Below are positions 58,802-64,000 of a stretch of 64,000 nt of DNA, piece by piece. The stretch is taken from assembly GCF_000262465.1 (NCBI RefSeq), contig NZ_CM001489.1, forward strand, positions 5,175,564 to 5,239,563. Direction: 5' to 3'. The translations under genes were made by a program, and so were the position numbers. Origin of the DNA: Frankia sp. QA3. GTDB taxonomy: Bacteria; Actinomycetota; Actinomycetes; Frankiales; Frankiaceae. The notes beneath the pieces were generated by a model. That model was not told the origin of the DNA, did no database searches, and saw only the letters and a program-made list of their open reading frames with translations. Numbering within the stretch: the stretch's first letter is position 1; each line of letters opens with the position of its first letter.

Positions 58802-61800
58802 ATGGCGAACGAAGCGAAGCTCCGCGACTACCTCAACCGGGTCGCCGCCGATCTGCACCAGACCCGCCAGCAGCTGCGCGAGCAGGAGGCGGCCCGTCGC
58901 GAGCCGATCGCGATCGTCGGGATGAGCTGCCGTTTTCCGGGTGGGGTGGGCTCGCCGGAGGACCTGTGGCGCGTCGTCGACGAGGGACTCGACGTCACCG
59001 GCCCGTTCCCGACGAACCGCGGGTGGGACGTCGACGGGCTCTACGACGCCGACCCCGACCGGCCCGGGCGGACCTACGCCCGCTCCGGCGGGTTCCTCCA
59101 CGACGCCCCGGAGTTCGACGCCGACTTCTTCGGGATCTCCCCTCGGGAGGCCCTCGCCACCGACCCGCAGCAGCGCCTGCTGCTGGAGACCGCCTGGGAG
59201 GCCGTGGAACGCGCCGGGATCGACCCGGTCTCGCTGCGCGGCTCCGCGACCGGGGTGTTCGCCGGGGTGATCGCCCAGGAGTACACCCCGCGGCTGCACC
59301 AGTCGACCCCCGAGCGGGTCGACGGGTACGTGCTCACCGGCAGCACGACCTCGGTCGCGTCGGGCCGGGTCGCCTACGCGCTGGGGTTGGAGGGCCCGGC
59401 GGTGACGGTGGACACGGCCTGCTCGTCCTCGCTGGTCGCGATCCACCTCGCCGCCCAGGCGCTGCGCGGCGGGGAGTGCACCCTGGCCCTGGCCGGCGGG
59501 GTCACCGTCATGTCGTCCCCCGGCATGTTCGTGGAGTTCTCCCGCCAGCGCGGGCTGGCCCCGGACGGGCGGTGCAAGCCGTTCGCCGCCGCCGCCGACG
59601 GCACCGCCTGGGCCGAAGGCGTCGGTCTGCTCGTGTTGGAGCGGCTGTCCGACGCCCAACGGCTGGGCCACCGCATCCACGCGGTGGTCCGCGGCAGCGC
59701 GGTGAACTCCGACGGAACGTCCAGTCAGTTGACGGCGCCGAACGGGCCGTCCCAGCAGCGGGTCATCCGCGCCGCGCTGGCCGCCGCCGGCCTCACCCCC
59801 GCCGACGTCGACGCCGTCGAGGCCCACGGCACCGGCACCACCCTCGGCGACCCCATCGAAGCCCAGGCCATCCTCGCCACCTACGGCGCCGGCCGCCCCA
59901 CCGACCGACCCCTCTGGCTCGGCAGCCTGAAATCCAACATCGGACACTCCCAGGCCGCCGCCGGCGTCGGCGGCATCATCAAACTGATCGGCGCGATGAG
60001 CCACGGCCGGCTGCCGAAGACGCTGCACGTGGACGCGCCCACCCCGCACGTCGACTGGTCCAGCGGCACCGTCGCCCTGCTCACCGAACCCGTCGACTGG
60101 CCCACCACCCCCGACCGACCGCGGCGCGCCGCCGTCTCCGCCTTCGGCATCAGCGGCACCAACGCCCACCTCATCCTCGAACAGGGCCCGATCCCGACGA
60201 TCGGGGACGCGGCCGCCGGCCCGGCGCCCGCCTCGCCCGACACCGCGGCCCGAGACCTCCCGGCCCGAGACATCGCGGCCCGAGACATCGCGGCCCGAGA
60301 GACCGCGGCCCGAGAGACCGCGGCCCGAGAGACCGCGCCGGCGGCGACCGCGCCCGACGACACGGCGGCCGAGGACGACGCCGCGGGCCGCGACCCCGCC
60401 GTCCGAGGCCGGGCGCTGCCCTGGGTGCTGTCGGCGCGCACCGCCGAGGCCCTCGGCGGGCAGGCGGCCAGGCTGGGCGCGTTCGTCGACGCGCATCCCG
60501 GGCTCGTCCCGGTCGACGTCGGCCGGGCGCTGGCCACCACCCGGGCCGCGCTGGAGTACCGCGCGGTGGTCGTCGCCGAGGACCCGGCCGGGTTCCGGGC
60601 CGGCCTCGCCGCCCTGGCCACCGGTTCCGGCCAGCCGGCCGAGGCGGCCGGCGTGGATGTGATCGCCGGGGTGGCGACGCCGGACGGCGCGACCACCGGC
60701 GCGCGCATCGTGCGCGGCGTCGCCGACACCACCGCCACCACCGTGTTCGTCTTCCCGGGGGCGGGCACCGCCTGGCCGGCGATGGCCCGCGAGCTGCTCG
60801 CCGCCAGCCCGGTCTTCGCCGAGCACATCGACGCCGTCGCCGCGGCCCTGGCCCCGTACGTCGACTGGAACCTGCTCGACGTCCTGCACCAGCGGCCCGG
60901 CGCGCCCACCCTCGACCGCGTCGACGTCTCGCAGCCCGCCGTGTTCGCGGTGCTGGTGGCGCTGGCCCGGCTCTGGCAGCACCACGGGGTGCGCCCGCAC
61001 GCCGTCGTCGGGCACAGCCAGGGCGAGATCGCCGCCGCGCACATCGCCGGCGCCCTCACCCTCGACGACGCCGCCCGCGTCGTCGCCCTGCGTGGAAAGA
61101 TCCTCGGCGCGCTGCCCGACCCCGGGGCGGTGGTGTGGGTGAACCTGCCCGCCGAGGAGATCCGCGAGCGGCTGGCCCGTTTCCGTGACGGGGCCGCCCC
61201 GGTGTCCGTCGCCGTCCTCAACAGCCCCACCAGCACCGCCATCGCCGGCAGCGACGAGGCGCTGGCCGAGTTCGTCGCCGGCCTGCGGGCCGAGGGCATC
61301 CGCACCAGGGACGTCCCGGTGGGCTACGCCTCGCACTCGGCGCGGGTGGAGGCGATCCGCGACGAGCTGCTCACCGCCCTCGCCCCCATCCGCCCCCAGC
61401 CGGCCGCCATCCCCATCCTGTCCACCGTCACCGCCGACTGGATCGACCCCACCACCCTCACCGCCGACTACTGGTACACCAACCTGCGCCAGCCCGTCCT
61501 GTTCGAGGCGGCCACCCGCGCCCTGCTCGGCGACGGCCACGACCTGTTCATCGAGATCAGCCCCCACCCCGTCCTCACCACCGCCCTCGCCGAGACCCTC
61601 GAGACCACCCCCGACCTCCCCGGCCCCGTCGCCATCACCGAAACCCTGCGCCGCGACACCGGCGGACTGACCAGGTTCCACACCTCGCTGGCGCAGGCGT
61701 ATGTACGCGGGGCCGGCCTCGACGCCGCGACGGTCTACGCCGGGTCCGGCGACGAGCACGTCGACCTGCCGACCTACGCGTTCGCGCGGCGGCGGTTCTG

Positions 61801-64000
61801 GCTGGACGCCTCGTCCACCTCGCCCAGCGGCGACGTCGCCGGGCTCGGGTTGGGCTCCGCCGGCCATCCCCTGCTCGGCGCCACCGTGCGGCTCGCGAAC
61901 TCGGACGGGGCGGTGTTCACCGGTCTGTTGTCGCTGCGCACTCACCCCTGGCTGGCCGACCACGTGGTGTTCGGGTCGGTCGTGCTGCCGGGCACGGCCC
62001 TGGTGGAGCTGGCGGTGCGTGCCGGTGACGAGACGGGCGTGCCGGTCGTCGAGGAGCTGATCGTCGAGGCGCCGCTGGTACTGCCGGAACGCGGCGGGAT
62101 CCAGGTGCAGCTCACCGTGGGCGCCGCCGACGGCGGTGGCCGCCGGCCGGTCAGCGTCCACACGCGGCCCGAGGACGCGCCCGCGCAGGCGCAGTGGACC
62201 CGCCACGCCCACGGGGTGCTGCGCGCCCCGGAGGCGGCGGACGGCGGGACGGACGCCGCCGCGGGGGCGACAGCGTGGCCGCCCGCCGGCGCCGTCCGGG
62301 TCGACACCGGTGATCTCTACTCCTCGTTCGCCGCCGCCGGGCTGGCCTACGGCCCGACTTTCCAGGGCCTGCGCGCGGCCTGGCGGGACGGCGAGGACCT
62401 GCTCGCCGAGGTCACCCTGCCCGCCGACGCCGTGGACCACGCCGGGGCCTTCGGGCTGCACCCGGCGCTGCTGGACGCCGCGCTGCACCTGACCGGCCTG
62501 CCGGACGCCGCGACGGCCCTCGACGCCGCGGCGGCCCTCGACGGCACGACGGATTCCGCGGGCTCCGCGGACGGTGACGGCGCCAGCGGAGCCGCCGGCG
62601 GCACCCGGCTGCCCTTCGTGTGGCGCGGAGTGCGGCTGCACGCCTCGGGCGCCACCGGGCTTCGGGTCCGGCTTCGGGTCAGCGGTCCCGACCAGATCGC
62701 CCTCACCGCGGTGGACGGCACCGGCGCCGCGGTGGTGTCCGTCGCCGGCCTGGCGCTGCGCCCGGTCACCGCCGAGCAGATCCGCTCGGCGCCCGGGCCC
62801 CGGCGCGACACGCTGTTCGCCCTGACCTGGCCCGAACTCCCAGCCGTGCCGGCCGGCAGTTCCTCGACCAGCAGTTCCTCGACCAGCGGCTCCACAGCCG
62901 GCGGCTCCACAGCCGGCGGCGTCGGCCCGGGGATCGCGGGGCCATCCGCTGGTCCCTGGGCACTCGTCGGCCCGGTCGCCGATCCGGACCTGGCCCCGGT
63001 CGCGGCGGCGCTACGCTCGGCCGGTCGCGGGGTCGAGCTCGTCGCCGACCTCGACGAGCTGGCCGCCCGGATCGACGCCGGCTCCGCGGTGCCCGGCCTG
63101 GTCGTCATCGCTCCCGCCGCGGCGCCCACCGACACGACCGACACGACCGCGGACCCCGCGGCGGTTCCGGCACTGGCGCGGGCCGCCGCCGCGGACACCC
63201 TAGCGCTCCTGCAACGCTGGCTTGCCGAGCCCCGCTGGGCCGAGGTGACCCTCGCGGTGCTCACCGCGGGCGCGGTCAGCATCGCCGGCGAGGACGTCGA
63301 CCTCACCACCGCCCCCCAGTGGGGGCTGGTGCGCACCGCCCAGAACGAGCACCCCGACCGCATCCTGCTGCTCGACACCGACCGCGACCCGGCGTCGGCC
63401 GCCGGCCTCCCCAGCGCGCTCGCCACCGCCCTGACCACCGGCGAACACCAGATCGCCCTGCGCCGCGGCACCGCCCATGCCCCGCGCCTGGCTCGCGCCG
63501 CAGCCACCACCGGCGCAAAGCCGACCGGCACCACCTACCCGCAGCCGGCGGCCACGACCGACCCGGCACATCCGGCGGACCCGGCCGACCCGGCGGGCTG
63601 GAACCTCGACCCCGACGGCACCGTCCTCATCACCGGCGGCCTCGGCACCCTCGCCCAACACCTCGCCCGCCACCTCATCACCCACCACCACACCCGCCAC
63701 CTCCACCTCACCAGCCGCACCGGCCCCCACCACCCCCACGCCCAGAAACTGCGCACCGAACTCGAAAACCTCGGCGCCACCATCACCATCACCGCCACCG
63801 ACACCACCAACCCCGACCAGCTTCAACACCTCCTCAACACCCTCCCCGCCACCCACCCCCTCACCGCCGTCCTCCACACCGCCGGCACCCTCGACGACAC
63901 CACCCTGACCAACCTCACCGAAGACCGCCTCCACACCGTCCTGGCCCCCAAAATCGACGGCGCCTGGCACCTCCACCACCTCACCCGCCACCACCCCCTC
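58802..64000 (+). CDS. Type I polyketide synthase, extension module 2: docking-KS-AT-DH-KR (3' end outside window)
   Basis: 1733 codons are visible and the frame is still open at the window edge. GAGAAGG precedes ATG 58802. Residues 1-33 'ANEAKLRDYLNRVAADLHQT' and 'RQQLREQEAARREP' are an N-terminal coiled-coil docking domain matching the docking helix of the previous protein. KS (about 34-460) has Cys207 in 'DTACSSSLVAIH'. AT (about 649-930) has 'GHSQGEIAAA' and 'GYASHS', methylmalonyl-CoA signatures, but its first motif is 'FPGAGTAW' instead of GQGxQ. DH (from about 1022) has 'LADHVVFGSVVLPGTA' (H-x3-G-x4-P) and 'LHPALLDAALH'. KR (from about 1607) has 'TVLITGGLGTLAQHLARHLI' and 'GTLDDTTLTNL', a B-type motif. 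There is no ER between DH and KR. The module should leave an alpha-methyl, alpha-beta-unsaturated thioester. Confidence 0.93.
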   Translation, partial: MANEAKLRDYLNRVAADLHQTRQQLREQEAARREPIAIVGMSCRFPGGVGSPEDLWRVVDEGLDVTGPFPTNRGWDVDGLYDADPDRPGRTYARSGGFLHDAPEFDADFFGISPREALATDPQQRLLLETAWEAVERAGIDPVSLRGSATGVFAGVIAQEYTPRLHQSTPERVDGYVLTGSTTSVASGRVAYALGLEGPAVTVDTACSSSLVAIHLAAQALRGGECTLALAGGVTVMSSPGMFVEFSRQRGLAPDGRCKPFAAAADGTAWAEGVGLLVLERLSDAQRLGHRIHAVVRGSAVNSDGTSSQLTAPNGPSQQRVIRAALAAAGLTPADVDAVEAHGTGTTLGDPIEAQAILATYGAGRPTDRPLWLGSLKSNIGHSQAAAGVGGIIKLIGAMSHGRLPKTLHVDAPTPHVDWSSGTVALLTEPVDWPTTPDRPRRAAVSAFGISGTNAHLILEQGPIPTIGDAAAGPAPASPDTAARDLPARDIAARDIAARETAARETAARETAPAATAPDDTAAEDDAAGRDPAVRGRALPWVLSARTAEALGGQAARLGAFVDAHPGLVPVDVGRALATTRAALEYRAVVVAEDPAGFRAGLAALATGSGQPAEAAGVDVIAGVATPDGATTGARIVRGVADTTATTVFVFPGAGTAWPAMARELLAASPVFAEHIDAVAAALAPYVDWNLLDVLHQRPGAPTLDRVDVSQPAVFAVLVALARLWQHHGVRPHAVVGHSQGEIAAAHIAGALTLDDAARVVALRGKILGALPDPGAVVWVNLPAEEIRERLARFRDGAAPVSVAVLNSPTSTAIAGSDEALAEFVAGLRAEGIRTRDVPVGYASHSARVEAIRDELLTALAPIRPQPAAIPILSTVTADWIDPTTLTADYWYTNLRQPVLFEAATRALLGDGHDLFIEISPHPVLTTALAETLETTPDLPGPVAITETLRRDTGGLTRFHTSLAQAYVRGAGLDAATVYAGSGDEHVDLPTYAFARRRFWLDASSTSPSGDVAGLGLGSAGHPLLGATVRLANSDGAVFTGLLSLRTHPWLADHVVFGSVVLPGTALVELAVRAGDETGVPVVEELIVEAPLVLPERGGIQVQLTVGAADGGGRRPVSVHTRPEDAPAQAQWTRHAHGVLRAPEAADGGTDAAAGATAWPPAGAVRVDTGDLYSSFAAAGLAYGPTFQGLRAAWRDGEDLLAEVTLPADAVDHAGAFGLHPALLDAALHLTGLPDAATALDAAAALDGTTDSAGSADGDGASGAAGGTRLPFVWRGVRLHASGATGLRVRLRVSGPDQIALTAVDGTGAAVVSVAGLALRPVTAEQIRSAPGPRRDTLFALTWPELPAVPAGSSSTSSSSTSGSTAGGSTAGGVGPGIAGPSAGPWALVGPVADPDLAPVAAALRSAGRGVELVADLDELAARIDAGSAVPGLVVIAPAAAPTDTTDTTADPAAVPALARAAAADTLALLQRWLAEPRWAEVTLAVLTAGAVSIAGEDVDLTTAPQWGLVRTAQNEHPDRILLLDTDRDPASAAGLPSALATALTTGEHQIALRRGTAHAPRLARAAATTGAKPTGTTYPQPAATTDPAHPADPADPAGWNLDPDGTVLITGGLGTLAQHLARHLITHHHTRHLHLTSRTGPHHPHAQKLRTELENLGATITITATDTTNPDQLQHLLNTLPATHPLTAVLHTAGTLDDTTLTNLTEDRLHTVLAPKIDGAWHLHHLTRHHPL
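60245..60334 (+). repeat. 15-bp in-frame tandem repeat in PKS module 2 linker
   Basis: Six units of GCGGCCCGAGACATC type encode repeated Ala-Ala-Arg-(Asp/Glu)-(Ile/Thr) in the KS-AT linker. Confidence 0.9.

Noticed and set aside
58661..62641. Open frame of 1326 codons on the minus strand across the second PKS gene
   Set aside because: It is antisense to clear PKS domains; long antisense frames are expected at this G+C content. The Gly/Ala/Arg-rich translation shows no domain.
1..64000. tRNA, rRNA, riboswitch, insertion sequence, prophage or attachment site
   Set aside because: No transposase, integrase, cloverleaf-like sequence or conserved riboswitch core was recognised when reading both strands; small RNAs cannot be excluded without expression data.

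Overview
The window is very G+C-rich DNA with dense, mostly monocistronic or short-operon genes, frequent GTG starts and GGAGG-type ribosome binding sites. The gene content points to a filamentous actinomycete: F420/flavin-type luciferase-like oxidoreductases, a mycofactocin-type SDR, a PimB-like mannosyltransferase, a SCO2521-SCO2524-like conserved cluster, and modular type I polyketide synthases. The mixture and the many short spacer repeats would suit Frankia or a close relative. That is an inference; no rRNA or other marker gene is present to confirm it.

Layout. 1-11.4 kb is a patchwork of central and accessory metabolism: luciferase-like oxidoreductases, HxlR/LUD and MerR/imine-reductase-like divergent pairs, threonine aldolase, a two-domain VOC protein, propionyl-CoA synthetase and glutamate decarboxylase. 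A TetR remnant lies within it. 11.7-17.3 kb holds a paired acyl-CoA dehydrogenase operon. After it comes a decayed nucleobase-transporter/GntR locus, a small secreted protein and a GNAT acetyltransferase.

17.35-23.2 kb is a five-gene, overlapping minus-strand operon. Four products resemble the uncharacterised SCO2524, SCO2523 (variant P-loop), SCO2522 and SCO2521 families; the fifth is a membrane protein with a C-terminal region of unknown function. An XRE regulator with a small overlapping ORF and a divergent small membrane protein follow. 25.9-30.2 kb is a visibly more A+T-rich minus-strand operon: D-amino-acid oxidase-like, DNA-methylase-like, PLP aminotransferase-like and D-2-hydroxyacid-dehydrogenase-like proteins. 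The last lacks its catalytic triad. This is the best candidate for an undescribed pathway.

30.3-48.1 kb carries ordinary accessory genes: GNAT, MscS channel, GlsB-like and DUF3618-like proteins, amidase, SpoIIE/PP2C phosphatase, DUF4236, maleylpyruvate-isomerase-like protein, TetR plus mycofactocin SDR, PimB-like glycosyltransferase plus LPG-synthase-like membrane protein, ABC exporter and a secreted Kelch protein. A GNAT pseudogene lies among them.

48.4-64.0 kb starts a modular type I PKS cluster that runs off the window. The first protein has a KSQ-AT(methylmalonyl)-ACP loading module and a KS-AT(malonyl)-DH-ER-KR-ACP module, but the reading frame breaks inside the DH. The second begins with a docking helix and has KS-AT(methylmalonyl)-DH-KR. 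Read literally, the chain would start from propionyl and proceed to a 2-methylhept-2-enoyl-type intermediate. The frameshift, a shortened KR1 glycine loop and an atypical DH1 motif leave it unclear whether module 1 is fully active. No tRNA, rRNA, CRISPR array, insertion sequence or attachment site was recognised.
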